Below, piece by piece: positions 12,362 through 23,454 of a stretch of DNA of 64,000 bases. The stretch comes from Strongylocentrotus droebachiensis (lineage: Eukaryota; Echinodermata; Echinoidea; Camarodonta; Strongylocentrotidae): assembly GCA_035222895.1 (NCBI GenBank), contig JAVYIG010002219.1, forward strand, positions 186,001 through 250,000, given 5' to 3'. A program made the position numbers and the translations under genes. Each line of letters opens with the position of its first letter. Position 1 is the first letter of the stretch. The notes under the pieces are model-generated. The model did no database searches and was not told the DNA's origin. It worked only from the letters and a program-made list of their open reading frames with translations.

Positions 12362-12737
12362 TATCGAAAATAATATCGCTAGTGATATTCGTTTGTCTCG
12401 CAATGTGGTCAATAAGGAATCTAACAGATCACGACGTTTCGTGAGCTGCTGCAACACTTCGTCAGGTGATAATAACTAATGTAAGCAAGGGTCTTTTTTA
12501 CTTTACGGGAGGACCGGCGGAGCGGTCAATAGTTCGATCGATAATTGGAACAATAACGCACAATGCCTATTGGTCGACGCACACGGTGCTCAACCAATCA
12601 ACGGGCTGCTGGCTCGGCCCGTCTGCTGAATGGGATCCTCCGGTGCTGGCCGGCTGGACGGGGAGTGTCATGGTGGCGAATCGTACGCATCCAAAATTCG
12701 GGGATATCGAATATCACTAGCGATATTATTTTCGATA
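12362..12737. mobile_element. MITE with perfect 30-bp terminal inverted repeats
   Basis: Bases 12362-12391 are the exact reverse complement of 12708-12737. Each end reads TATCGAAAATAATATCGCTA inward and then GTGATATTCG. The 376-bp interior is G/C-rich with no transposase frame. The outermost TA on each side could be a TA target duplication, which would suggest a Tc1/mariner origin. Perfect arm identity implies recent activity or arm-to-arm homogenisation. Confidence 0.85.
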
Positions 12738-12963
12738 CTACATCCGCAATGAGTAATATATTTAGCAATGTAAACTTAATTTGAAATTTATATTACGTTA
12801 TATGATAAAATTCTCAAAGCGATTGCATGAGTGTAGTAGGGATGAACCTTTCGTTCATAGCTGACTTTTAAGATAAATGACAATTTTTCTGAGTGTAAGA
12901 TTCACACGGTATTATGCCCCCCCCCTCTCATTTCTTTTTAGGGTCTAGCATAATTCTGCTATG

Positions 12964-13322
12964 TTAGTTCGGTTGTGGCATAGAGTCGGATTGTCCACCC
13001 TGTAAGGCGTTATATGAAGGAGGACTTGGTAGTGAGTCGGTTTCAGTTGCTGGTGGTTGCTGCGGCAATGATGGCTGAGTGGGCGCCGTAGTCATGCTAT
13101 TTGAAGTGGGAGCCGCAGCGGTGTGATAAGCGACAGGATGAGAACTAATGGTGCTGAGAGGGATCTGATTTGATTGCGTAGGTATGACAGCCGGCTTACG
13201 CTGACTGCAGGTGTAAGATACAGCTATGAGAGCAGACATGGTCAGTAAGAACAAAGACACACCAACAAACGACATGATGCCGACGACACGTGAAGATGTA
13301 GCGGGTGCAGATGTAGCGGGTA
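12964..13322 (-). CDS. SRCR receptor exon 4: stalk, membrane span and cytoplasmic tail
   Basis: The exon opens after GCTACAG with a short Pro/Ala/Thr/Ser stalk (two PATS-like repeats). A membrane helix follows (IMSFVGVSLFLLTMSALIAV), then a basic stop-transfer CSQRK. The tail of about 75 residues is rich in Pro, Ser, Thr and Gln and contains SPPSYNAL. That motif is a PPxY-like variant, and SH3/WW recruitment is only inference. The stop is TAA at 12964. Confidence 0.82.
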
Positions 13323-16300
13323 CTGTAGCAAAAATAATAGATTAAAATAAAAGTTAATATACACAGTGACTCAACAGTTCATACTCCCCAATTAGACTTA
13401 TATTCGATATATCTGCATGTCTCTATGCTAAAAATGTCTTGCCTGAATAGAGTGCTGCTTATAGTTACTGAAAATTCTTCTTGGTTTGGTATTTTACCCA
13501 ATGGCTAAGAGCAAATCTGGAAAGGGTGTTCTACTCGAGAAACTGAAGAAAACAAAAAACAGTCAGGAGATAGCAAAATCCTTGGGCAGAAGTGTACGAT
13601 GGGTTGGGAAATGGTGGCAGCGACACAGGCATTGTGATTCCCTTGATGACAAGCCCAGATCAGGGCCAACGAACTGATCTGCAATGCTAAGGTCAAAAGG
13701 CATCAGGCCTGCAGCAGACTGAATCAAGGGTAGACAAATCTTTGAGAAAGTGTTTCCAAAGCCAATGTCCATCGTCACCTCACCAAGGTTCTGTGTGTCT
13801 GGTTCTACACAAGATTGAAACTTTCGCAATATACCGAATGCGAGGACATACATGTTACACTCACACTAACAGACTGGAAGGATGGGTAGCCTATTCTCTG
13901 GCAAATATCCTCTGCATTTGGTTCCAACCTCTCTGAGTTGCATTATACTTACTACACGTTCTTTGGTCTTATCGGTTCGACAGGCAGATGCTTTTAATTA
14001 CCGACTAAGACAACTCGCCTGCTCTGTATTGTTTGCAACTTACCAATTTCATTGCAGTAGACTCCTGCATCTTCGCTGTGAGTACAGTCTTCAATGCCCC
14101 ATCCGTCGTGACTACAGTACTCCAATCTACTTTCATATCCCAAACAACCGACCTCGTCAAGGTATGTTGGGTCAGATCCCGGTCCATAATATGTATAACT
14201 ACTCCTGGCTTCACCAACATCACCTGAGTATCCAAGCTGTCTACAAACTACCCTCGCATCAGAGTCACCCCAACTGTCATCACAAACTGTCCCCCACAGG
14301 GAATTGTGGTAGATCTCAACCCGGCCCTGGTTTGGAGTGGACCCACCAACAAGTCGGACATCTCCTTCAAAGGTGCCTTCAACTAATTATACAAGAATGG
14401 GAAATTAACGAAGGTGAATAATTTTTCAATATACATCTTAAAGATAAAGGTGAGTTCTGGTAAAAAGACAGAAAATGAATTCTCACATAATCAAACGAAA
14501 CTTACACTGAATGTTCAAAATTACAAATAAATGTCATTTGCCAAACAATTTTGGTAGAAAATGTATACTGGCTGAGTAATGAGCATAGAAAGATTAGGAA
14601 ATCAAGGTTAGTAGCCCCGACACCATTTGCGTGGTCCCATATGCATCTTTCTGTGTACAATGCTTGTTACTTTACCAAGACTGGGCCAAATTTATTAGGA
14701 TTATGATGACTCCAGAACTTTGCAGTAAACACCAATACTTACATGCTACGTGATCAACTTTTTCGGATCCATTCCACACCTTTTTTTTCACAATGCAATC
14801 GGATGTCCAGAACTCACCTTTATCTTTAAAAACTAAACTAGTCACACCCTTACCAAGTTTGTAATTTTTGGAGTATGTGGAAATTGTTTAATCCCCAAGG
14901 TGCGACATATATAAAGCTTACATTTACATTTATTCAACAAAGGCCTTCATTCAACCAATGCACATTTTATTCATGACTAACGAAAAAAAAAAACATGAAT
15001 TTGTCAAGGAATATAAATAACTTAGGCCTAGTTGTTAAGTTACGTTTCGTCTATTTTGCAATTACTGCAATCCCGATGTGACAATACAGTTGGTGCAAGT
15101 CATGAAACCTTCTACTAAATGTCAAATCCCACCGCCACAGGTATAAGAGCCATAACAAGAATAAATATTATTCGATAGAATTAAAGTAAAGTCATATACA
15201 AGTTATAACTGCGTGATATTTTTATCAATGAAACATGCGGTCGTTACGTATTTGCCAAAATATAGAGGAAAGATACCGGCGAGGAAAACTGCTTTCAGAT
15301 TATAAAGCAATAATAAACACAGTATAGAAAACTGCACACACAAAAAAAAACTGAATATTTGTCACACATTTATCATTTTCCATGAATCAGATTTAATGAG
15401 ATGTTTCCCTGGGTGGTTAGAGAACTATTGCCAGGGTAGTACAATTACACTCACACTAAGTAGTTTGCAAGAATAGGTAAAGAAATGAGCGGTGCAAGAT
15501 TGAGATAGCTTTGGTCTACTACAATTGATCTTTTGTGCAATTTTATCACTGAACAGACCCCCCAAAATTGTGTATAAATGCATGACCATCATAACATCTG
15601 CGAAATTGTAAATTCATCATACGAATAATTTAATATACACAGTAACCCTAAATTGCGAAACCACCGTTTTTCTTTATGTAGGGAGAGTGACTAAAGGTTT
15701 TTATAATGATAATAATAATAATGGTGGCTTCTTATATAGCGCACATGTCCGTCACGTTGTGACGCTCCTGGCGCTGCCCCGATTATTACCCTGGCTTTAG
15801 CAAGGCAGCCACTGCGGCGCACTAGCATTTCAAGAAGGCTACTAGTACTCTTTGTGGTAAACTACGTCCCATCAAATGTTTTTGGCTTACCACATGATAC
15901 AGCTGCATCCTCGCTGTGGACACAATCGTTTTGTCCCCAGGATTCATGAGAGCAAGAATTAAGACGATATTCGGTCCCGACGCAGTAGGTTCCGTCAAGG
16001 TGGATAGGACCAGACCCAGGACTGATAGCCGTATACCCGCGAGCATCGATGGTTCCGAAACCGAGCTGTCGACAGACAACTTGTGCATCGTAGATGTCCC
16101 ATGTGTCATCACAGATAGTACCCCACTGGTTATCGTGGTAGATCTCGACCCGCCCTCGCCCACTCTGGGCGCCATCAACAAGCCGTACATCCCCCTCGAA
16201 TTCTGAATTAAAAAAAAAAGCAAATCGATAAATACTACGAAAAAACATGAAAAGAAACAACTACAAACAATAATATTAACGGAGATCAAATGTTCTAGTA

Positions 16301-19300
16301 CGGGCAGAAAATTATTTTATTTCTCAGATAAAGAAAAATGCACTAACATACTGTTCTCAAATGATTTCATTCGAAATGTTATGAATTCTTTATTATCATT
16401 GCTATGTTGTTATCATATTACGTTTTTCTTATTTTTAATATATCTGTTACTCATGAATTGTGAATCTTAAATCGAATATCCATATCGTCTGCTAAATTTA
16501 TGGGTGAAATCATATTGACATTGAGTAACTACGTGGGGGACCACTAAATATTGACTTGGTTACGTAGACAAACTCAAGGAGGATAAATTGGTCGCAGGGT
16601 GCTGAGTCACATATGAGCACATAATCGTAGAAAAAAGAAATTGTTGAGAAAATAAAATAAATATGCAGAACGAAACTGCTTTATGACCTATTTGCCTTGA
16701 ACAAATGTTTGAGTACCGAACCAAGTACGAATTGTCCCTGATCGCTCATGCATGCCCTATCCATTGTAACAACGGTGCCATGTAAACGAAGAGGGAACTT
16801 TTTATAGGAATGGTTCTTATTTGAGCTTGCAATTTATGTTATGAAATCTATAATCTTCTCTCTCTCTCTCCCCCTCTCTCTCTCTCTCAGTGAACATTTC
16901 TATAAATATACAACATTGTAATTCTTTTCTCCAAGTTTAGTCTTGAATTATTTCAAATCTTTGTTAATGTGTTGACGGAAATGACGTCATGTTTTCAGGC
17001 AAATATTATTTATTTTAGTTTACGGTTCATTTCATGTTTTGAAATGTGTATTTGTTTTGTTAACCTTTAACTTGTACGGGTCCTCTCTCGGGAAAATGTC
17101 ATTACCGACAGAGCTAGCCTTTATTTAAAAAAAACATGAATTAATAAATTGGTTTTATTGTCTTGTATATCCTTGAAATATATTTCTGAAATGAATATAT
17201 AAATAATAATTTCCATGAAATTTAACCGTGGGAACATTTTACGGATATGTGCCAATTTACATCCACTAATCATTCAACGAGAATGAAACATTCTCCATCG
17301 TATAACAAAATAATCCGAATTTATTCCTAAAACGCGTGTATTTGTGAGGAAGTATAAATTTACTTTTAAATTGCTTAGAATTTTGTGCCTTTCAATTATT
17401 TTCCCATTTTATTTGTAGTGTTTTTGTGTGAGGATCATCAATAAAAATGATGAATTTGTATAATAACTTGAATAACATAACTGTCATTTTTTCCAACCTT
17501 TTAATTCTCGATTTATGCACATTCTGTTTTAATTAATTTGTGGTACATTTCCTATACTATATATCCATAAAAAACATATACAGTGATTTATACGTATGTA
17601 GAGAGTGTATATCTACACAAAGTTTCCAGTTATATTTCCAGTATTCACACAACCTTCATATCGGGTCATTGCTATTTATATCAATGACACAATGCGTGGT
17701 AACAAGCTTTTCTTGTTTGTTAAGGGACTACCTGCCGTGTACGTCATAGGATAAGGGGTTTCGCTGTCAGCATTTCTCAATGCGCTATACACCAAAAATA
17801 CAAGATGTATACGGGTACTTGTATGAATGAACAGAAAATCATATATAAAAAGTGAATTTATCATTGAATACATGTTCATGAAACTTCCTTACTAAATCCT
17901 ACCAAAATTTAGAATTACTTTTGTTATGCAGTAATTCACAGAATCATAAAGATAGGTGAGTGGTTTATTTGGTACTTTAAAAACATGATGAAACTTTGAG
18001 ATGAAGAACATGATGATTGCCGTCTTTTTGCTTTTAGATGTGGAAGGTAACGAGATAAAATTCATTTATAATTTTTAGTTATTTCATGGCGGGTATCGGT
18101 CTAAATCGCTGTAAATGATTATACACTTGGAAACCTCATCATCAATGGTATTATTCTTAGTGCATTATTGTCCAATGAAAACATATCCCCCCTCTCTCTC
18201 TCTCTCTCTCTCTCTCGCTTCTTTACCTTGTTTCATTCTTTTTGTTTGATTTTCGTTTATTTATCTCTCTTTCATTTCCTTAGTTCTCTATGTTTCTTTC
18301 TCTATGTCTACCTGTCTATCGCATATATACTGTCTTAACTAATTTTTCTCGACCTTTTTTAATTCTGTCATTAGCAATAAGTGAATCATTGAAAATTATG
18401 TACTATTTACTAGTTCATATAGTATTTGACGTTTCCTTCAAGTTCTTTGAAAAGCTCTGGACTATCAATACATACTCATATATGACAATGATAATAATGA
18501 TGACGATTAGAAGAAGAATTGGAAGAACAAGAATTATTAATAATAATAAAAGCATACATATATAAGAAAAACTCGGTTCCAAAAGGTACTACATCCATTT
18601 TTAAAAATCAAAACTGATTTTGTTAAAATATTTTTAATAGCATTAATGTACGCATTTCCAGTAGCCACATTCACTGACATTTCCAAAAAGCTGAATTTAC
18701 ATGCATACAGTGTGCAATATTTTAGATTCCAAGAAGTACTACATCCAATTTCGGTTCCAAAAAGAACTACATCATTCCACAAACATTTAAAAACCATAAA
18801 TTCATGAAAAATATCTGTGCAGACATAGATTTTGTTTAAGAGTGGTTTTATACTAGTACCATACAATAGTATAATCAGCCAAAGTATCATTCCAAGCTGA
18901 CATTGCTATTAAACTATGATTTAAATTTAAAAATAATAGTTTTTTATCAGAAATTTGACTATAATTGGATATAGTACCTTTTGGAATCGAGCTCTTCATA
19001 TCTAAATACTGTCTTTTGTATTATGTAATTTATGTATTAAGCGGTGGAAGGTATTGCCTACCGCGTTAATGCCAACAGTAAGTTAATATCATAATCCCTC
19101 ATACAGAAGTGGTATAGCTGATTTGAAACCAGTTCGTTCTTTTTCATTTTCAATTATTTGGTATACCACTTGTACGATATCTCATGTAGTACATTGTCAT
19201 GGGGTTGTATATTAAAATACATCCATGCTCTTAATATAATACAAATGTGTATAATATACAGATAAGAATAAGATCTAGCTAGACTTAACACTTACGGCAT

Positions 19301-19392
19301 CGTACGTAATTTGGCCAGAACACAACGAAGGCGCTGAATATTATCCACAGTCTCATGCCACGAGCAAGCTTCCTTTCAGTATTTGACGCCAT
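12964..19392 (-). CDS. SRCR-domain membrane receptor, complete four-exon gene
   Basis: A scavenger-receptor cysteine-rich protein of about 368 residues. Exons in transcript order are 19296-19392 (signal peptide), 15891-16202 (SRCR 1), 14044-14382 (SRCR 2) and 12964-13322 (stalk, membrane span, tail). All introns are phase 1 with good GT-AG boundaries, and the exons total 1107 nt, an exact multiple of three. Each SRCR domain shows GDVRLV near its start, WGT.CDD, VVCRQLG and a C-terminal HSEDA..C. Each has six cysteines. The product should sit in the plasma membrane with both SRCR domains outside and a proline-rich tail inside. Such receptors bind microbial or endogenous ligands and are strongly expanded in echinoderm immunity. 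Specific ligands cannot be inferred. A further SRCR exon could be hidden in the 3-kb first intron, but none was seen. Confidence 0.88.
13323..14043 (+). mobile_element. Transposase N-terminal relic inside an SRCR intron
   Basis: About 13480-13960 on the plus strand carries a helix-turn-helix-like frame (SQEIAKSLGRSVRWVGKWWQ, then DDKPRSG). It continues with stops and shifts through KVKRHQ and VHRHLTK. This resembles the N-terminal DNA-binding part of a Tc1/IS630-type transposase. The catalytic part is missing. The rest of the intron shows nothing else. Confidence 0.45.
14044..14382 (-). CDS. SRCR receptor exon 3: second SRCR domain
   Basis: 339 nt, phase 1 at both ends. Its landmarks are FEGDVRLVGG, VEIYHNSLWGTVCDD, ARVVCRQLGYSGD, LEYCSHDGWG and HSEDAGVYC. 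There are six cysteines, as in domain 1. The acceptor is weak (ATAATTAG) and the donor strong (G|GTAAGT). Confidence 0.9.
14442..14825. mobile_element. TTAA MITE, family Y (copy 1)
   Basis: Flanked by TTAA at 14438-14441 and 14826-14829, with inverted ends AGATAAAGGTGAGTTCTGG. The interior matches the family Y copy at 22124-22509. The TTAA target suggests a piggyBac-related non-autonomous element. It lies in the second intron of the SRCR receptor gene. Confidence 0.8.
15706..15840 (+). repeat. SINE-like repeat fragment with (AAT)n head
   Basis: A run of ATAATAATA is followed by TTCTTATATAGCGCAC and a G/C-rich body. Similar (AAT)n plus TATATAGCGC beginnings recur near 54740 and 62925, and a weaker version near 52090. 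The pieces look like copies of one short interspersed family. Confidence 0.45.
15891..16202 (-). CDS. SRCR receptor exon 2: first SRCR domain
   Basis: 312 nt, phase 1 at both ends. It encodes one whole SRCR domain with GDVRLVDG, VEIYHDNQWGTICDD, VVCRQLG, YRLNSCSHESWG and HSEDAAVSC. Six cysteines are present. The acceptor is AATTCAG and the donor is G|GTAAGC. Open frames in other registers over this exon are shadows. Confidence 0.9.
17645..18185 (+). repeat. Dispersed repeat, copy matching 21510-22990, with empty TTAA site
   Basis: CTTCATATCGGGTCA, CTTTTCTT.TTTGTTAA, GGGACTA, ATACATGTTCATGAAACTT, CAGTAATTCAC, GTGGAAGGTAA.GAGATAAAATTCAT and a CTCATCATCA block occur in the same order near 21.5-23 kb. 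Here TTAAGGGACTA (about 17721) is continuous. In the other copy two MITEs occupy this TTAA. Confidence 0.8.
18572..18991. mobile_element. MITE with 26-bp imperfect TIRs and reiterated internal motif
   Basis: The left end, CTCGGTTCCAAAAGGTACTA, is mirrored at 18966-18991 with two mismatches over 26 bases. The interior repeats the same motif in direct orientation near 18727 (ATTCCAAGAAGTACTACATC) and 18752 (GGTTCCAAAAAGAACTACAT). No coding frame is credible. Confidence 0.75.
19296..19392 (-). CDS. SRCR receptor exon 1: start codon and signal peptide
   Basis: ATG at 19390-19392 opens a 32-codon frame. It has a basic n-region (ERKLARGMR) and a hydrophobic core (LWIIFSAFVVFW), a typical secretory signal. 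It ends at a GTAAGTG donor with one leftover base. This phase 1 matches the acceptor of the SRCR 1 exon. Confidence 0.8.
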
Positions 19393-19554
19393 ATTTGAAG
19401 TATTAAGAATGACGTTGCTCTTTCGAAAGGTTTGCTATATGTATGTATCCTAGAGCGAAATTGAACCTAGCCTGGTGAACTGGGTGGTCCGTGTTTGCGT
19501 GCACACAATACAAACATTGGGAGTATGGAAATCAGAAGGAGACAGGAAAAGAGG

Positions 19555-19559
19555 GAGAA

Positions 19560-19590
<31 letters not shown>

Positions 19591-19617
19591 AAGAGAGGAG
19601 GGGGAGAGGAAGAGAGT
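19555..19617 (+). repeat. (GA)n purine tract
   Basis: GAGAGA/AGAGGG purine run just upstream of the SRCR start exon. On the minus strand it reads as a CT tract about 160-220 bp 5' of the ATG, so it could lie in the promoter or 5' UTR. The open frames through it are artefacts. Confidence 0.7.
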
Positions 19618-20834
19618 GACACGGATAATGATGAACAGAGAAAATAGGGGAGGCATTTTATTTCCTTTGTGCGCATTATACCATTCAACCAAAATGTTAT
19701 ATTGAAGTCATGCATGTCTATCAGTCCTTCTCCCTATTCCACCACCTATAGTGGAGCGGAGTGGGTTGAAGTGAAGTGGAGCTTTTCATACCCTATACAC
19801 ATAACCCCCTTTGCAAACACTTTAAGTGGACTGCAAGGAAAAGAAAAAGTTGCATGAGAACTTAATTCCTCTTCAAAATACTACTATCAGCAACAAAATT
19901 ATAGCATTTTATGACACAACTGTTCTGAAATGTTATGCAGTTGAGATGAAAGTGTACAAACACGCGGTGCGGAATACGTCAAGAAGATGTGATCATGAGG
20001 TGGGGAATCCACAAACTTATAGCATCACATATGGTAGGCATATATCCATTATCTAGAGAAATCCAATCATAATTTAGATTTTAATTATGTATGGTCGTGC
20101 AATAAACGCGTTTCACGGATTAAATCGTAGGTCTCATCTAGGATAATATTTGTTTACGTAGGTGATTTCTATATCTTTTGTCAGAACAATTATACTGGGG
20201 TCACAACGGGTCACAGTAACTACCGAATTAATCACTATGTGTAAAATGCTGCAAAATATCAACCAAATTTGATATTGTTATACTACAGGCCTTGGAAAAC
20301 GTTTATTTCAAGTCAATCATATGTTACTACTCGTTTTGTTGTTGTTGCTGCTGTTTGTTTGTATCCTTGCTTTAATTTATGCCAAGTTTGCTCATAATAT
20401 CATGCACTATGTCCTGTCTTTTTTCCAAACCACATTTGATAAGTTCCTATATTTTGTTTTGCTGGCGGTGAGTATTGATTAAAGATTCTCACTGTTGGTA
20501 ACTTAGTACTCTAGGGACATTTCTGTTCTGGAAGGTATTTCTACCAGTCAGCTAGGGGCCATTTTACAACAAATTCAGATTTCAAATTTTATAATTTTAT
20601 AGGGCAATATTATATCAATAATCAGTATTATTTTAAATGGACGCCTTCTGGCTGTTGGAAAAACACCAAGTAGAAACGGAAACGAAAGACTACACCCTCA
20701 CCATTTGTCAAACACTGTCTGCACAAATTAAGTTAAGTATGATTGTAATCAATGTATGATGTTAAAAAGATTACCCTTAAATAACAATAACATTTGAAAT
20801 AGTTTTTACTTTCGCAAATGATCCCCTTCCTCGC

Positions 20835-21068
20835 CTCGTTTCGCTCACTTCATGATTTTTCCAATTAAGGATTATACTTCACCATTTTTTCATCAGCAAC
20901 AATTGCAGTTTTTCGTGAATATAATAAGTTATATATTGTCCGTAGTCAGGGGCGTACGCAGGGGGGGGGGGGGGTTTGGGGGTTCAACCCCCCCTTTGGT
21001 ATTTTTATGTATGTAAACCCCCCTAAAAAAACCTAGAAACCCCCCCCCCCCCCTTTGGTTTTTTTTTT

Positions 21069-21099
<31 letters not shown>

Positions 21100-21495
21100 T
21101 TATACCCACGGCTAACCTAAATAAGGTGACCTTACCCCCCCCCCCCCCAACGACAAAAGATGTCAAATTATGAAAGTGTCCGCTTACCCCCCCCCCCCCC
21201 CCACTGAGCGACTTTTCGACCGGCGCGATTTTCAAATTTTCAGGAGCAAAATATTTTAAAACCCCCCCCCCCTTGAAAAAATCCTGCGTACGCCCCTGTC
21301 CGTAGTAAATCTTTCTGTATTTCAGTACAATGAAATGTCACATTGAATTTTTTTGTATTGACATAAGTTAAAAGTGGAAGAATTTCAGATAAGGATAAAG
21401 TAGAGATATCTTTTGCATCCTGGTCATAAATGCAACTTGAGGCGATAATTAAAATTCCGCTCGTTAAATTAGGGTCATGAGTGAAATACAAACTA
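20835..21495 (+). repeat. Dispersed repeat, copy matching 8400-8725, split by a MITE
   Basis: Same order of landmarks as the 8.4-kb copy. The two halves are separated by the hAT-like MITE at 20947-21298. Confidence 0.7.
20947..21298. mobile_element. hAT-like MITE with 8-bp target duplication
   Basis: Inverted ends CAGGGGCGTACGCAGG are flanked by an exact 8-bp direct repeat TCCGTAGT (20939-20946 and 21299-21306). The length of the target duplication and the CAGGGGCG terminus are characteristic of the hAT superfamily. The interior is mostly homopolymer C, G, T and A runs. The paralogous repeat at 8515-8522 has a single uninterrupted copy of the site. Confidence 0.9.
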
Positions 21496-21587
21496 GCGGC
21501 AATATTTACCCAACTTCATATCGGGTCACTTCTATTTTAATATATCAATGTCGCAATACATGGTAATGAGCTTTTCTTATTTGTTAA

Positions 21588-22119
21588 AGGTACTATGTCC
21601 CTTTTGCAGCCAACCTCAAATGCTGTAGAACTTTGCAGGAATTATGAATATGTCATGTATGTCCTATCTGTGAAATTTAAACGTTAGCAGTGTCCTCATA
21701 TTCAAATTATGCAAGGAAACCCGTTTACTTGCTAGACTTCACTGTCAGACAATATTGAGTGACTGACTGGCTTTTTTTCTTCTTTGGTAATAACATACAT
21801 GAAAAGAGTTGTAAAGGGTATATGAGCATTCGTCTACATCAATAACCCACTTCTTGTGATGGCCAAGATTAAACTGATTGAATCTTAGCGCAGCATAAAA
21901 CGTATGACCATTCGGTACAATTGTCTGAAAATCAAGACTATTACTTTTGGGCTCTATAGCCCTAAAGTCGATTTGACAACTAATAGTGGTTATTTTCCCA
22001 CTTGAAGACGTTTTCAAGCCCCACCTTTTTTAGGGAAGTTCTAAATTAGTATTATCTTTCAAATGCAGTTGGAATTTAACTTTTTCATTTTTTTGGCCTG
22101 CAAATGGGACATAGTACCT
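21588..22119. mobile_element. TTAA MITE, family X (copy 1)
   Basis: Flanked by TTAA at 21584-21587 and 22120-22123. The inverted ends read AGGTACTATGTCCC, and inverted similarity continues through a TTTTGCAG/CTGCAAAT block. 532 bp, no transposase. TTAA targeting points to piggyBac-type mobilisation. It shares its right TTAA with the next element. Confidence 0.85.
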
Positions 22120-22123
22120 TTAA

Positions 22124-22509
22124 AGAGAAGGTTGAGTTCTGGGAAGAGGTGAAAAATAATTTGTGAGCATTACTCATTCTTATTATGCAAGTGTGGAAGA
22201 ACATCAGTTAAGACATGTTCCCTGAAAAGCATGGCTCTTCAAATGCCTTCATATTCTAAATATGCATGTAAAATCGTAAAAATCGGGGGGCCGGCTTTTT
22301 ACGCCACGTGTTCGTGTAGTCCCATATACATCTTTCTGTGCAAGTGTTTGTAACTTTACCAAGACTTGGCCAAATTTCTTATCATTTTGATGATTCCAGA
22401 ACCTTGCAATACACACAAATTCTTATATGCTAGATGATCAACCTTTTCTGGTCGGTTCCACACCGTTTCTTTCACAATGCAATCGCATGACCAGAACTCA
22501 ACTTCATCT
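22124..22509. mobile_element. TTAA MITE, family Y (copy 2)
   Basis: Inverted ends AGAGAAGGTTGAGTTCTGG, and AGATGAAGTTGAGTTCTGG on the complement of the right end. They are bounded by TTAA at 22120-22123 and 22510-22513. The interior matches the 14442 copy, for example CTTTACCAAGACT.GGCCAAATTT and TTTCACAATGCAATCG. Confidence 0.85.
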
Positions 22510-23068
22510 TTAAGGGACTATTAGCCGTGTTTGGTGGTATGGCGACTACGTCATAATAATGGTTCTCGCCGTCTGCGTTTCCCAGTGGGCTAAACAATGA
22601 TAATACTACATGATTACGGGATACGTGTATGAATACACAGAAATGATATATCAAAAATGAATTCATGCATTTAATACATGTTCATGAAACTTACCTACTA
22701 AAACCTATACAAAAACTTAGAATTACTCTCTCTATGCAGTAATTCACGTAATCATAAAGACAACTTAATGATTTGTTTGTCATGCTTTAAAAGCATGATG
22801 TTACTGTGATATCAAGAAAATGACGATTGCCCTCTCGATCTTTGTGGAAGGTAATGAGATAAAATTCATGTAGAATGTATAGTTGTTTCATGGCAGGTAT
22901 AAGTCTAAATCGCTGTTAAAACTTATACACGTATAACCTCATCATCAGTAGACGTAGGCCTATTCTTAATGCATTATTATCCGATGAAAAAAAAATCTTT
23001 CTTTGTGTTTTGTTTTGTTTGATATATCTGTCTTTCTCTGTGTTTCTACCTCTAATTCTACCTATCCA

Positions 23069-23380
23069 GGGAGGCGTTTCACAAAGATCCTAAGTCAAAC
23101 TTAACTCTAAGTTGGACTTAACAAATATGGAGAGCCATTCGTGGCCTTAAAATAAAATATATTCACAAGCAAAAAATCAAGTATTTTAGACTTTTTATAA
23201 ATTCAACATCAAGAACATGAAATATCCTTGATAACAGAAAATATAAATGAATTGAATCAACATTTTATGCCTTTTAAAATAACTTTTGCAAAATATTTGT
23301 ATAGATGCTAACGGCTTTCCATAATTGTTAAGTCCAACGTAGAGATAAGTTCAACTTAGGATGTTTGTGAAACACCCCCC
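23069..23380. mobile_element. MITE with about 57-bp imperfect inverted repeats
   Basis: The left arm GGCGTTTCACAAAGATCCTA, continuing AGT..AACTTA.CTCTA.GTTGGACTTAACAA, is mirrored at 23323-23380. The interior is AT-rich and non-coding. The superfamily is uncertain because no clear target duplication was found. Confidence 0.75.
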
Positions 23381-23454
23381 AGCACATATATTGCGTCTCA
23401 ACGACCGTTCTCTGCCGTTTCTCATTATGTTATTAGCAATGAGTGAATCACGTG

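Larger units (their letters stand above)
16203..19295 (-). other. First intron of the SRCR receptor gene
   Basis: No additional SRCR exon was found on the minus strand. The interval contains CT-rich runs (16858-16890 and 18187-18216), a dispersed repeat (17645-18185) and a MITE (18572-18991). Confidence 0.6.
21510..22995 (+). repeat. Dispersed repeat, copy matching 17645-18185, split by two MITEs
   Basis: Matches the 17.6-kb copy on both sides of a 926-bp insertion between TTAA at 21584 and TTAA at 22510. The insertion is made of two adjacent MITEs. Confidence 0.8.

Noticed and set aside
13882..14421. A 179-codon plus-strand frame
   Set aside because: It runs antisense across the second SRCR exon and into a transposon relic. 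Its composition (many His, Cys, Ser) reflects the opposite strand's code.
15822..16289. A 155-codon minus-strand frame and a 96-codon plus-strand frame over the SRCR exon
   Set aside because: Both are shadows of the SRCR frame, which carries all domain motifs and correct splice phases.
19450..19715. Serine/leucine-rich and Arg/Glu-rich frames near the SRCR start exon
   Set aside because: They come from a GA/CT microsatellite.
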